Positions 9,415 through 19,400 of a DNA stretch of 64,000 bases are shown here, in pieces. Source of the DNA: Frigoriglobus tundricola (GTDB taxonomy: Bacteria > Planctomycetota > Planctomycetia > Gemmatales > Gemmataceae); NCBI RefSeq assembly GCF_013128195.2, contig NZ_CP053452.2, positions 8,866,001-8,930,000 of the forward strand. Direction: 5' to 3'. Position 1 is the first letter of the stretch, and each line of letters opens with the position of its first letter. The notes below the pieces were generated by a model. It did no database searches, was not told the DNA's origin, and saw only the letters and a program-made list of their open reading frames with translations. Position numbers and translations under genes: made by a program.

Positions 9415-11892
9415 ATGTCAGCCGGTCGCCGGCCGCGGTTCGCCGCGGCACTATTGTCTATTGGACTTGTCGGTTTGAGCGCCGCTCAGGAGCCGCCGAG
9501 CCGGTCGAACACGCCCCAGGGCCAAACGAAAGATCCGCCCCTCGTCGGACCCGCTCAGGCGAACGGGCTCCCCGCTGGCGCAATCGCCCGACTCGGCCAC
9601 ACCCGCCTCCGACACGCCGACAAGCCCACGTGTGTCGCATTCGCACCCGACGGCAAGACGTTCGTCACGGGCGGCGACGACGGCACGGTCCGCGTGTGGT
9701 CAGTGGCGACCGGCGAGCAGGTCCACCTGATCCAGAAGCCGGGACTGGGCGTAACGGCGCTCCAGTTCACGCACGGCGGTAAGCGGCTCGCGGTGCAGTT
9801 CGGCACCGACGGCCTCATCCGCTTTTTCGACGCCAATACCTTCCGCGACCTCGGCTCCGCGCCGTTCGTCAATCGCCACCTCTTCGATTTCAGCGCGGAC
9901 GGCACCTATATGGCGACCACCGACCTCGCTGGCAATTTGACCGTCACCGAACTCGCGAACGACCTGCCCAAACTCGAACTCGCCGACGCGAAGCGCTTCG
10001 CCTTCCACCCCGACGGCAAATCGATTGCCGTGGCTGACACGAAAGGCACCATCACCGTCTACCTCCTGACTGGCGGCAAACCGACGTTCACGACCAAACG
10101 GGAGGGCGAGGTCACCGGCCTCGCATACAGCCCGAACGGGACGCGGCTCGCGGTCGGCACCCGCACCGCAGACGGCACCGGCCGGATTCATCTGATCGAG
10201 GGCCGGAAAGAAAACCCGGTGGCCGTGGTCGCGGGCGTCAACCTTCCCAAGTCCTGGGTGGGACCGGACGCCCTGGCGTGTGGCACCGGCACCGACGCCG
10301 GAGTGTACGACTTCTCCAAGAAGGAATGGCTCAGTCGCATCAAGAACGTGTCCGGTGAGTTCGCGGTGTCGCCGGACGGGACGAAGCTCGTCGCGACGGG
10401 TGACGGGCTCCGGGTCCGCTTGTGGGCTCTGACGAGCGGAAAGACGTTACACACGGAGAACGACAGCGTTCCCGAACCGGCGCTGCTCGCCGGGTCCGCT
10501 GACGGCTGCACCCTGTTCATGCTCAGTGCCGACACGGCCTACCATTGGCCCACGAATAAGGAACCGGTCAAACCCGCAGGAACGCTGCCCGGCCGCGCCG
10601 TTGCGGCGGCGGTGGGAGGGGGCCGGCTCGTCGTCGCCACCCCCGATGCGATCGTGGTTTACGACGAGTTCGACCCGACCAGGCCGCTTCCCCCCTCACC
10701 GACGCGGACCTTGAAGGACAGCGCGGGGGCCAAGGCCGTCGCCGCGTCCGAGCGCGGGAACCGTATCGCCTGGTCACAGGACGGCGGTCGCGTCGTGATC
10801 ACCGACGCGACCGGAACGGGCGCGCGCCGCGAGCTACCCGTCACCACGACGAGCGTCTTCGCGCTCGCCTTCAACCCGGCCGGGGACCGGCTGGGCGTCC
10901 TCGGGCGCGACCCGTTTCTGCGCGTCTGGGACGTGAGCGCGGGAGCTGGGGAGCCGAAGGAAGTGTGGAAGGCCCGCATCCAGCGCGGGCAGAAGGGGGC
11001 CGTCGCGTTCAGCCCGGACGGCAAACTGGTCACGGCGGTCTCCACCGCGCAGCTCGCGGTGTTCGACGCCGCCGACGGCATGAAGTCCGACGAGTACCGC
11101 GAACCACTGTACCGCGCCGAGCGGAGCAGCGAACACGGGGCGATCCACCACGCCGCGTTCAGCCCCGATAGTCGGTTGCTCGTCGTGGGCTCCGCCGGAG
11201 TTTACGGCCGGGTGGAGGTGTGGGAGCTGGTGACCCACGGCATGGTTCGGGCGCTGACAACGGGTTACGGTGGGACGGCGCGGTTGTGCGTCTTCCCGGA
11301 CGGCACCCGGGCCGCGTCCGCGGGCGCCGAAGAGGCGATTACCGTTTGGGACCTCACCCTCCGCCCCTCCACACAGCCCAAGGACACAGACCTGCGGGCC
11401 GCCTGGACCGCTCTTCTGTCCCAGGACGCCGCTACGGGGTATCCGGCGATCAAGGTGTTCGTTGCCGCCGGCACCCGCGGCGCGGGGTTCCTGGCCGACA
11501 CGCTGAAGCCGCTCCTCGCCGACGAGAGGAAGATCAAGGAGTGGGTTGCGGACCTCGGCTCCGAGACGTTCAGCGTCCGCGAGAACGCGTCGAAGGAGCT
11601 GGTGGCTCAGGGGAGCCGTGCCCTGGCGGTGCTGAGTGCCGCGGTGAAGTCCGACGACCCCGAGGTCCGTGACCGCGCGCGGGAGGTACTCGGCAAACTC
11701 ACCGTGAAGGGCTTCTCCGTTCCGCCCCACGGACTGATCGACGACCAGCTCCGTCTGTTTCGCGTGGTTCAGGCGCTCGAGGAGATCGGATCGGTCGAGG
11801 CGAAACGGGTGGTCGAAACCATCGCCGCGACCGGCGGCCGACCCGGCGAGGAGGCGAAGACGGTCCTCGCCCGGTGGAAGATGAAGAAGTAA
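9415..11892 (+). CDS. Secreted WD40 beta-propeller protein with C-terminal HEAT-like segment
   Basis: This 825-residue protein has a signal peptide (RPRFAAALLSIGLVGLSAAQE) followed by a low-complexity linker. It then has many WD40 blades, seen as repeats such as FAPDGKTFVTGGDDGTVRVW, YSPNGTRLAVG, FNPAGDRLGVLG and FSPDSRLLVVGSAG. The last 150 residues are helical and HEAT-like (VRENASKELVAQGSRAL, DPEVRDRAREVLGKL). The combination is common in Gemmataceae, where such proteins are exported and act as interaction scaffolds. No enzymatic motif is visible. I chose the ATG at 9415 over the GTG at 9385 because it has a GAGGA-type ribosome site and puts the signal peptide at the N-terminus. The specific function is unknown. 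Confidence 0.8.
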   Translation: MSAGRRPRFAAALLSIGLVGLSAAQEPPSRSNTPQGQTKDPPLVGPAQANGLPAGAIARLGHTRLRHADKPTCVAFAPDGKTFVTGGDDGTVRVWSVATGEQVHLIQKPGLGVTALQFTHGGKRLAVQFGTDGLIRFFDANTFRDLGSAPFVNRHLFDFSADGTYMATTDLAGNLTVTELANDLPKLELADAKRFAFHPDGKSIAVADTKGTITVYLLTGGKPTFTTKREGEVTGLAYSPNGTRLAVGTRTADGTGRIHLIEGRKENPVAVVAGVNLPKSWVGPDALACGTGTDAGVYDFSKKEWLSRIKNVSGEFAVSPDGTKLVATGDGLRVRLWALTSGKTLHTENDSVPEPALLAGSADGCTLFMLSADTAYHWPTNKEPVKPAGTLPGRAVAAAVGGGRLVVATPDAIVVYDEFDPTRPLPPSPTRTLKDSAGAKAVAASERGNRIAWSQDGGRVVITDATGTGARRELPVTTTSVFALAFNPAGDRLGVLGRDPFLRVWDVSAGAGEPKEVWKARIQRGQKGAVAFSPDGKLVTAVSTAQLAVFDAADGMKSDEYREPLYRAERSSEHGAIHHAAFSPDSRLLVVGSAGVYGRVEVWELVTHGMVRALTTGYGGTARLCVFPDGTRAASAGAEEAITVWDLTLRPSTQPKDTDLRAAWTALLSQDAATGYPAIKVFVAAGTRGAGFLADTLKPLLADERKIKEWVADLGSETFSVRENASKELVAQGSRALAVLSAAVKSDDPEVRDRAREVLGKLTVKGFSVPPHGLIDDQLRLFRVVQALEEIGSVEAKRVVETIAATGGRPGEEAKTVLARWKMKK

Positions 11893-11980
11893 CAAACGTC
11901 CGGCTTCTTGCTCGCAGCGAGAGACTCCCCGCGAGTATGATCGGTAAGTTCCGCCGGTCGCTGCGAGGCGAATCCGACTC

Positions 11981-12979
11981 ATGACCACCCTCACCTGCCC
12001 GAAGTGCCGCCAGCAATTGCCCGAGGACGCACTCGACGCCGGCCAGTGCCCCCTCTGCGGGTTCCCTCTCGACGGCCCCGTCGTCCTCGCCGCAGCTCCC
12101 ACAGCTTCAGGTTGCGGCAAGTGGCGCCCCGTTACCGAGGTCGTGGCCACCCTCCTCTTCGCGGCCGCGGTCGCGTACTGGTTTTTGGGCCGATCCGAAC
12201 CGACCCGCTCCCCGCACGCACCCGAAGTCGCGGCGCTGGGTCCATCGGAAGTCGAGCGCCAGGTTGCCCCGTTCCCCCACGAGCCCCCACCGCAGACGAT
12301 CCCGACGACTCAAACGCCGGCCGAGCCCCGCCCCGACAAGCCCCGCGATCCGGACCCGACGCCGGTCCAGCCGGTCGTTGAAGTGCCGAAGAAGGACGGC
12401 CCGCGGCCGATCCGCGTGGTCATGAAGGTGGACCCAAAGATCACGCCTCTGCGGCACTTTGACAGCCCCGACGACACGGCCGCGCTCCCGGACCTGAACT
12501 CCGGGGACCGCGTCGCGCTCACGGGCCGCGTGCGCGTACTGCGCCTCGGGTCGGTGAACGGGACCGGCCGGCTCGACGCGTCCGGACTGGTCGCGGACGA
12601 GGTGATCATCACGGGTGACCTGAACGGCGAGGCGCAAGTGCAGGTGGCCGCGCCGAACGGGCAGGTGACGGTGGGCGGCTACGTCACGGGCGCATCAAAG
12701 CTGACGATCGTCGCACCGGGCGGCGTGGTAAGGATGGCCGCCACCGGCCGCGTGACGGACACCGCGACCGTCACCGCGACCGCGAAACGGTTCGAAGCGA
12801 ACGGTCCCCTGTCCGGAAACGCGAAGGTGCGGGTCACATTGTCCGCGCGCGGATCACTCAAGCTGGTGCGTGCGGAAGAGAGCGCGACGGTCAGCTACAA
12901 AAGGGCCGCCGACACCGATCCGCCGCCGACCATCGACAAGGGCGAACTCCGCGGCGCTGCAAAAGTGGACGGGAGTTAA
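11981..12979 (+). CDS. Zinc-ribbon membrane protein with bactofilin-like beta domain
   Basis: This 332-residue protein starts with a zinc ribbon (CPKCRQQ and CPLCGFPL, residues 6-27). One membrane helix follows near 50-65 (VVATLLFAAAVAYWFLG), then a proline-rich linker. The C-terminal domain of about 150 residues is made of short beta repeats (GRVRVLRLGSVNG, DEVIITGDLNGEAQV, GQVTVGGYVTG), which resembles polymer-forming bactofilin or adhesin-like beta-solenoids. It lies 88 bp after the WD40 gene and may be cotranscribed with it. No catalytic residues are recognised. The zinc ribbon and helix are clear; the bactofilin comparison is tentative. Confidence 0.75.
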   Translation: MTTLTCPKCRQQLPEDALDAGQCPLCGFPLDGPVVLAAAPTASGCGKWRPVTEVVATLLFAAAVAYWFLGRSEPTRSPHAPEVAALGPSEVERQVAPFPHEPPPQTIPTTQTPAEPRPDKPRDPDPTPVQPVVEVPKKDGPRPIRVVMKVDPKITPLRHFDSPDDTAALPDLNSGDRVALTGRVRVLRLGSVNGTGRLDASGLVADEVIITGDLNGEAQVQVAAPNGQVTVGGYVTGASKLTIVAPGGVVRMAATGRVTDTATVTATAKRFEANGPLSGNAKVRVTLSARGSLKLVRAEESATVSYKRAADTDPPPTIDKGELRGAAKVDGS

Positions 12980-13176
12980 ATCTACCAGAACCGCAGAGCC
13001 GCACGGCCGACACGGCGCGGGCCTTCATTCCACCGATGACACGGGCCGCGTCTGGCACGATTTTGTCGGGCGCGGCACCGAGCAGTTCGACCAGCGCCAG
13101 CCGCGCGACGGCCGCGCCCGGCCGATCTTGTCCAGGATGGAATACGCCTCATGCCGCTTCCCCTGGTCGGCGCCCT

Positions 13177-13647
13177 TCAAACCGGCGAGCAGCGGGGCCA
13201 GGAGTTGCGCCTCGCCCGGGCTACCCGCCCGAACCGACGGGCGGTAGAGCGGGTGGGGACACGTGGGTCAGTGCCAAGTCGTCTTGCACCACACCGCCGG
13301 GGTTTGGCTCCGCAGCACCGGCGCTCGCGCTGGTGGGTCTTCAACTCGTCGATCGTCCGTTCCTCCTCCCCGCGCTCGTGGTACCGCGCCACGAGGTCCG
13401 TCGCCGGGTCCAGGTGCTCGTCCATCAGGCTGGTCAGCAACCGGTGCTTCCGCCCGTCCCCGGTCCGCCCCGGATAGCGTAGCGTGCGCTCGAGCATTCG
13501 CACCTCGATACCCGCGATTCCGCTCCGGTGCCGCGGGGGCTCGTCCACCCGGGCCACATACGACCCGTCCGCGAGCGTGCGGGCCGGCCGGAAGATCAGC
13601 CCCGTCTTCACTCGGGCCAGCAGTTGCGCCTTCTGCACCACGACCAC
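13177..13647 (-). pseudogene. IS4-family transposase remnant
   Basis: The fragment encodes the C-terminal part of an IS4-type DDE transposase. The segments RHRLLTSLMDEHL, TDLVARYHERGEEERTIDELKTH match the family's Y-(2)-R-(3)-E-(6)-K signature region. After KTHQRER the frame turns to nonsense, while a neighbouring frame continues with a degenerate RSQTPAVW-like segment, so there is at least one frameshift. The N-terminal two thirds of the transposase is missing, and no terminal inverted repeats were found. Confidence 0.75.
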
Positions 13648-13752
13648 TTGGCGGATCAGACCCTAACCCCGGACCAGAGCGAACGGTTTACCCGATCGAA
13701 TAGAGTGGCAACCAACGAATTGGTCCCCGCACCGCATCCGCGCAGTTCCGAG

Positions 13753-13768
13753 TGGCACACCCGTTGCA
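13753..13768 (+). promoter_or_regulatory. Sigma-54 (-24/-12) promoter for the 74-aa protein gene
   Basis: TGGCAC-N5-TTGCA matches the sigma-54 consensus at every conserved base, with GG and GC separated by exactly ten bases. The element ends 51 nt before the ATG at 13820, which leaves a short leader. Such promoters need RpoN and an AAA+ activator; no upstream activator site could be assigned. Confidence 0.75.
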
Positions 13769-13819
13769 TGAGACCACGAAGCGATCAGCACTCCGCGGAC
13801 CCACGTAGAGGAAACGATC

Positions 13820-14044
13820 ATGAGTCAGAAGCATCACGGCGGGCCGGGACAGGTCCCGGCGGGCAACCGCCCACGGGCCGGCGCGAATTACACGCCCGAC
13901 AACGACACGGAACCGTCCGAAGTGCAAAAAGACGGAGAGGTTCCCGCACAGGAGAAAGACCGCAAGCGGCGGCTCGGGGACTACACCGGAACCGGGGAAC
14001 ACTCGATCCAGGAACCGGGTGGCAAGAACGGCGCGAACCATTGA
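13820..14044 (+). CDS. Small hydrophilic protein, possible stress protein
   Basis: This 74-residue protein is very polar, rich in G, N, K, E and D (MSQKHHGGPGQVPAGN...), and lacks cysteine, membrane segments or a signal peptide. It is probably disordered in solution. GAGGAAA precedes the ATG at proper spacing. The composition recalls KGG-type or hydrophilin stress proteins, but I do not recognise a named family. The strong sigma-54 promoter upstream supports it as a real, regulated gene. Confidence 0.7.
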   Translation: MSQKHHGGPGQVPAGNRPRAGANYTPDNDTEPSEVQKDGEVPAQEKDRKRRLGDYTGTGEHSIQEPGGKNGANH

Positions 14045-14153
14045 TCACTCGAACCGGTCGCGGTTTCAAGACCTGCTCCAATGAACCATCTGGCTCGCGC
14101 GAGCGTGCGGGCATTCGCCTTCGCCCATAATCTCTCAACTGAAGGAGAACGCG

Positions 14154-14381
14154 ATGGCCCGCTCAGAAGAATGGGGTAAGTGCAAAGACTGCAAGTGGTT
14201 CCAGATCGAGCCCGGGGCCAGCCCCGAAAACAACACTATGGGACTGTGCATCGAGGAAACCCTTCAAGACATCCGCTTGCGCGTCTCGGGGAACAGTGGG
14301 TGTAACCGCTTTATGGCCGGTGAGGTCGCGCACGCCGAAGGATCGAGTGCGGCTCCCCCGCGGGCCAAAGCAGTGCGATAG
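14154..14381 (+). CDS. Small four-cysteine protein, probable metal-binding
   Basis: This 75-residue protein has cysteines at 10, 13, 32 and 50 (KCKDCKWF, GLCIEE, SGCNRF). The layout suggests a small Zn or Fe-S site similar in style to rubredoxin- or HiPIP-like mini-domains. The last 20 residues are low complexity. AAGGAGAACGCG gives a strong ribosome site before the ATG. It lies between the small hydrophilic protein and the convergent formate dehydrogenase operon. No function can be assigned with certainty; a redox role is possible from the cysteine pattern only. Confidence 0.7.
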   Translation: MARSEEWGKCKDCKWFQIEPGASPENNTMGLCIEETLQDIRLRVSGNSGCNRFMAGEVAHAEGSSAAPPRAKAVR

Positions 14382-14399
14382 AAAACCCAAGATTCACCA

Positions 14400-14442
14400 C
14401 AACTGGGGGCGCTCCGGTAAGTTACCGGAGCGCCCCCAGTTG
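14400..14442. terminator. Bidirectional terminator hairpin
   Basis: A perfect 21-bp inverted repeat (arms start CAACTGGGGGCGCTCCGG, centred on base 14421) lies between two convergent genes, the four-cysteine protein and the NrfD subunit gene. There is no T-run, but the stem is strong in both directions. Confidence 0.8.
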
Positions 14443-14471
14443 ACGCGAGCAAACAGCCTTTGCTGGCGGAA

Positions 14472-15371
14472 TCAGTGCGTTGAAGACCCCGACAGCGAGA
14501 AGCGCGGTAGCATCACGATCCAGTGACGGACGACCCATCCACCCCCGAGTGCGGTCGCGGCAACGGCCACATCCACAACAGGTCCGTTGAACAGCAGAAG
14601 AATCAACGGAAAGAGGCCGCCGACACCGAATACCAGTGCTGCCGCCACCATCATCTGCTCACGTGTCCGCCGCTGAGCGAGAGCGGGTTTTAATTCTCGT
14701 GCGAGGAGCGCGAGAGGCACGAACTGAATGATCATGAGTGCAACGACTGCGGGGCGCAGGGCACCGGTTGCTGCGGGGCTCCTCAGGATTGCGGCCAGAG
14801 CCAGGAGGAGTGCGCTGCCCAGCGCGAAGCCTGACGCGACGTGATACGCACCCAACCACCGGGCATCGCGCCAGCCGGGCTGGGAACTGGTGCTGAACAA
14901 CACGCCCTTGTACGCCATCGACCCGAACGCAAACGGTAGCGCGAACACGAGCAAGCCCTTGTGTATCCACCCGAGAGTGGCCGAATCACCTGGCAGCACG
15001 CCAACGAGGACCGCCAGACCGATCACGACCACGGCCGCCAGAGGAAGCGAGTACGTGGTGAGGCACCACGTCCCCAGCGACATCGGGGAACTCGGCTTGA
15101 ACACCCGGAGCATGTGGTGGAAGCGCAACGGATCGCCCAGGTCAAGAACCAGGAACGTGAGGTCGGTCAGGAGCAATACCAGTGCGAGTGGATACGCCCA
15201 TACGGCGATCGACGCGAACGCGGACGGGGCCGCCAGCTCGCCAACGGCCGCCGTTAGAAACAACCCGGTGGTGAGCGCATTGAAGAACAGGTCCCACACG
15301 ACCAGTCCGTGCCACGGGACCGGTTGGGTCGGCTCCTTCGCGGTGTAGCCGGCGGCGGTCGGTGCGTTCAT
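14472..15371 (-). CDS. NrfD-like quinone-interacting membrane subunit of formate dehydrogenase
   Basis: This 299-residue integral membrane protein has about eight hydrophobic helices. The start PWHGLVVWDLFFNALTTGLF and the segment DLGDPLRFHHMLRVFKP match the NrfD/PsrC family. These subunits pass electrons between a periplasmic or cytoplasmic iron-sulfur protein and the quinone pool without heme. It replaces the cytochrome b subunit found in E. coli FdnI. The stop of the iron-sulfur subunit gene lies one base before its start codon, so the two are translationally coupled. It is the last gene of the operon and ends before the strong hairpin at 14400. Confidence 0.88.
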   Translation of the reverse strand: MNAPTAAGYTAKEPTQPVPWHGLVVWDLFFNALTTGLFLTAAVGELAAPSAFASIAVWAYPLALVLLLTDLTFLVLDLGDPLRFHHMLRVFKPSSPMSLGTWCLTTYSLPLAAVVVIGLAVLVGVLPGDSATLGWIHKGLLVFALPFAFGSMAYKGVLFSTSSQPGWRDARWLGAYHVASGFALGSALLLALAAILRSPAATGALRPAVVALMIIQFVPLALLARELKPALAQRRTREQMMVAAALVFGVGGLFPLILLLFNGPVVDVAVAATALGGGWVVRHWIVMLPRFSLSGSSTH

Positions 15372-15372
15372 A

Positions 15373-16437
15373 TCAGCCCCCCGCCAGAAGGAAGGACAGC
15401 GCCAGCACTACCAGACCAATGAGCCCGGCCGCAACCGAGCGGAGATAGTCGCCGCGCATGTGAAGCCACGGGTTCACCGGCTTCGGTGGCAGCCCGTACA
15501 CTTCGGGCTCGTCCACGAGCAGGTAAAACGAGTTCAGCTCTGAATACGTCTCGGTCGCCTCCGCGCCGTACAACTTCGCGTCCACGCCTTTCGCGCGCAG
15601 ATCGGCAACGCGTTTTTCTGCCCGCTCGCGCAGTTCGGTCACCGGCCCGAACTGGATCGACGCCGTCGGGCACGCCTTCGCGCACGCCGGCACGAGCCCG
15701 TCCTTCTGCCGGTCGTAGCACAGGGTACACTTGTGCGTGTGCCCGTCGTAATGGCTGCGGGTGATGACACCGAACGGGCACGCGGCCACGCAGTAGCCGC
15801 ACCCGTTGCAGATGTCCGCCTGGATGTAAACGTTGGCGTACTCGTTGTAGAGGATGGCGCCCGTCGGGCACGACTGCTGGCACGGGGCCGTGACGCAGTG
15901 CTTGCACACGTCCGACATCATGAGCCACCGCGCGAAATCCGGCTTGGCCGGCGCAACGGGCGTGGGCAACACATCGAGCGGAAATCGCGCCGGGGACTCG
16001 GGCTGCGGACTCGCAGGTGCGGGCATCGAGTCAGGCGACGGAACGGGGTTCGAGGGGGAACCCGGGGGGGGCTCCTCCTTCTCAGGCGGGAACTGTTCAA
16101 TGAACTTGACGTGGCGCCACGATTCGGCGGTAAGAGCGCCGGTGTTGTCGTAACTGTTGCCGCTGAACTCGAACCCGTCGGACGGGAGCTGGTTCCACTG
16201 CTTGCACGCCACCTCGCACGCCTTGCAGCCGATGCACACGGTGGTGTCGGTGTAGAACCCGGTGGCCGCGTGTGGCGCGGGGCGCGCGCCGCGCCGGAAC
16301 GGGTACGTGAGGCGGTGCAGGATCACGGCGAGCAGCCCGACCGCACGGGGCGACTCTACGCTCTGCGGCGTGGCGCCGACCCTCAATTCGTTCGCGAGGA
16401 CCGGCCCTGCACCACCGACCTGGTTGTCAGCCGCCAT
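15373..16437 (-). CDS. fdhB: Formate dehydrogenase iron-sulfur (beta) subunit
   Basis: This 354-residue electron-transfer subunit has four [4Fe-4S] cysteine groups: CIGCKACEVACK, CKHCVTAPCQQSCP, CNGCGYCVAACPFG and CTLCYDRQ with CAKACP. The last 30 residues form one membrane helix (AAGLIGLVVLALSFLLAGG), as in FdnH-type subunits that anchor to the membrane partner. A proline-rich insert of about 45 residues (EEPPPGSPSNPVPSPDS and following) separates the first and second cluster groups and is unusual. The ATG overlaps the end of the catalytic subunit gene by 11 bases, which indicates translational coupling. It transfers electrons from the molybdenum subunit to the NrfD subunit. Confidence 0.9.
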   Translation of the reverse strand: MAADNQVGGAGPVLANELRVGATPQSVESPRAVGLLAVILHRLTYPFRRGARPAPHAATGFYTDTTVCIGCKACEVACKQWNQLPSDGFEFSGNSYDNTGALTAESWRHVKFIEQFPPEKEEPPPGSPSNPVPSPDSMPAPASPQPESPARFPLDVLPTPVAPAKPDFARWLMMSDVCKHCVTAPCQQSCPTGAILYNEYANVYIQADICNGCGYCVAACPFGVITRSHYDGHTHKCTLCYDRQKDGLVPACAKACPTASIQFGPVTELRERAEKRVADLRAKGVDAKLYGAEATETYSELNSFYLLVDEPEVYGLPPKPVNPWLHMRGDYLRSVAAGLIGLVVLALSFLLAGG

Positions 16438-19400
16438 GCGAGAAGCCCCCTTCGGGTTGTGCGGACCGGGGGGTCGTCGGAATCGGCTCGGAGGTCGGCC
16501 ACGGCACCGCCGGCTTCGTCGGCACGGGGGACTTCCCGGCGTGTCGGCCGGGTGCCACCTGGCAGGCGAACACCTTACCCTCGTGCATACTGACGTTCGG
16601 CTCGGCGACGATCGCGGTCAGATCGTTCGCGTTCCCGCCCACGACCTCACCGGCAAAAGCCCAGTGGAACGGCAGCCCGACCTGATGAACCACTCGCCCG
16701 TCCACGTGAAGCACTTTGATCCGCCGCGTCACCAGTGCCCGGCACTCGATCGCCCCGCGAGCGGATGTCACCGTCACCCAGTCGCCGTTGCTGACCCCGC
16801 GTTCGGTGGCGAGCGCGGGGCTCATTTCCACAAACATCGCCGGCTGGAGCTCGTTCAGCCACGAATTGAACCGACTCATCGGGCCGCTCAGGTAGTGTTC
16901 CGTGAGGCGGAACGTACACGCGACGATCGGGAACTCCGCACTCGGCGAGGACGCCAGGTGGTTGAGCGGCCCGTCGAACGTGCGGACGGTCGGAGTGACC
17001 GCCTGGCGCGGGTACAGCAGGTTGCCCACCGGCGATTCGAGCGGCTCATAGTGCGTGGGTAGCGGGCCGTCTTTCACGCCCTTCGGCGCGTACAGCCAGC
17101 CGAGCCCGTCCGTTTTCATGATGAACGGCCGGTTCCCGGCGATCGCGGCCATCCCCTTCGCACCCTCTGGCGGCCGGTAGTCGGGCGACTTGGTCGGCTC
17201 GAAGTCCGGCACGTCCGGCCCGACCCACCGCGCCTTCTCGGCGTCCCACCAGATGAACTTCTTCCGCTCCGACCACGGCCGCCCTTCGGGATCGGCGGAG
17301 GCGCGGTTGTAGAGCATCCGGCGGTTCAGCGGCCACGCGAAGCCCCAGGTCGGCTGCACCGGGTTGCCGGGGGTATAGTTCCGCTCGTTGGCCCGGTTAC
17401 GGTCGGGTTCGGGGAACACGCCGCTGTAAATCCAGCACCCGCACGCGGTCGAACCGTCGGCCTTCAGTTCCGAGAAGTCCGCGACCAGTTTCGGGCGCCC
17501 GGTGCGCGGATCGATTTCGCCCAAACGACAGCCGTTGATCTCCTGAAGCACCTTCTTGATGTCCGGCTCGCCTGCGATGCGGCTCGTGGTTCCGTCCGGG
17601 AGCTTCTGCGGGTGATCGTGATCGTAATCCCAGGTGAGGGCGAGCAGCGGGGCGTCCTTCGGGTCGGTCGATCCGGCATAGAGTGCCTTCAGGCGCTTAC
17701 CGAGCTGGTAGATGAACCACGCATCGGAGCGGGAATCGTTCTTCGGGTCGAGCACCTTGTTGTGCCACTGGAGCAGGCGCTGCGTGTTGGTGAGCGTCCC
17801 CTCCTTTTCGACGTGGCTCGCGGACGGGATGAAGAACACCTCGGTTTTGATGTCCTTCGGGGACGGGCCGTTCGGGTCGTCCTTCCAGAACACCGCGCTC
17901 TCGGTCTCGAACCAGTCGGCCACGACCAGCCATTCGAGGTTGCGCAGGGCGGCGCGCTGGAGGCCGGCGTTCATGCCGCCCCCGGCCGGGTTCTGGCCCA
18001 GGAGGAAGAACCCGGTCATCTCACCGCGGGCCATGCGGTTGAAGGTGACGAGGTGCGAGTGGTCACCCTTCACGCGCGGGAGCCAGCCGAACCGGTAGTC
18101 GTTCTCGGGTCGGGCGGCGTCGCCGTAGTACGCTTTGAGCAGCGACACGATGAACTTGTCGAAGTTCGCCCAATAGCCGGTCGGCATCCCCTCCTTCGCG
18201 ATGTAGTCCGCGAGCTTCTCGTGGTCGGCGTCCGCGACAGGCTGCGGCAGGTAGCCGGGCAGGAGGTCGTAGAGCGTCGGAACGTCGGTGCTGCCCTGGA
18301 TGCTGGAGTGGCCACGCATGGCCATGATGCCGCCGCCCGGCCGCCCCATGTTGCCCAGGAGCAGTTGCAAAATGCCCGCGGTGCGGATGATCTGCACGCC
18401 GGTCGTGTGCTGGGTCCAGCCGACGGCGTACACGATGGCGCTCGTGCGCTCGCGACCCGAGTTGGCGCACAGCAGCTCGGCCACGCGGGTGATTTCCTCC
18501 GGCCGGCAGCCGCACACGGCCGCGACCGCCTCCGGCGTGTAGCGGCTGAAGTGTCGACGGAGGATCTGCATCACGCAGTGCGGGTGCTGGAGCGTCGGGT
18601 CGTGCTTCGCTTTCCCGCCGTGGTCGGCCCCGCCCATCTGACCGTAGCCGTGCGTGCCGTGCTGCCCCGGTTCGGACTTCTTTTGCGCAGACCCGCCCGC
18701 GCCTTCGTACCCCCACTGACCGGCTTCGGGGTCGTAGGTGCCGCCACCTTCGGAGTGGTAGCCGCTGAACAGGCCCGCGAGGTCTTCGGTGTCCTCGAAG
18801 TCGGGCTCGATTATGGTCGAAGCGTTCGTGTACGCGCGAACGTACTCGTCGAACCACTTCTCGTGGGTCAGGACGTAGTTCACCAGCGCGCCGAGGAACG
18901 CGATGTCCGAGCCGGCCCGGATGCCCACGTACAGATCGCACAGCGCCGACGTCCGGGAGAACCGGGGATCGACGTGAATGAGCGGGGCGCCCTTCTCCTT
19001 GGCTTTCATGGGCCAGCGGAAGCCCACCGGGTGGGCCTCCGCCATGTTGGAGCCCATGATCAGAATGCAGTCACTGTTGGCGAGATCCTGCTGGTAACTG
19101 GTGGCCGCACCGCGACCGAACGAGGCGCCCAGACCGGGCACCGAGGCCGAGTGTCATATTCGCGCCTGGTTTTCGATCGGAACTACGCCCAACCCGGCCG
19201 AGAACAGTTTCTTGATGAGGTAGTTCTCTTCAATGTCGAGCGTGGCCCCGCCCAGGGTGCCGAAGGTGTCCACCGCGTTGAGCACCCGGCCGTCCGGGGT
19301 GCGGGTCGCGAAATCCTTGTCGCGGGCGGCCTTCACCCGGTTCGCGATCTGATCCATTGCCCAGTCGATGGACTTCGTTTCCCACCGGTCGGAGTACGGG

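Noticed and set aside
13053-13067. TGGCACGATTTTGTC resembling a sigma-54 promoter
   Set aside because: The -12 part is off by one base and no gene start lies downstream at a suitable distance.
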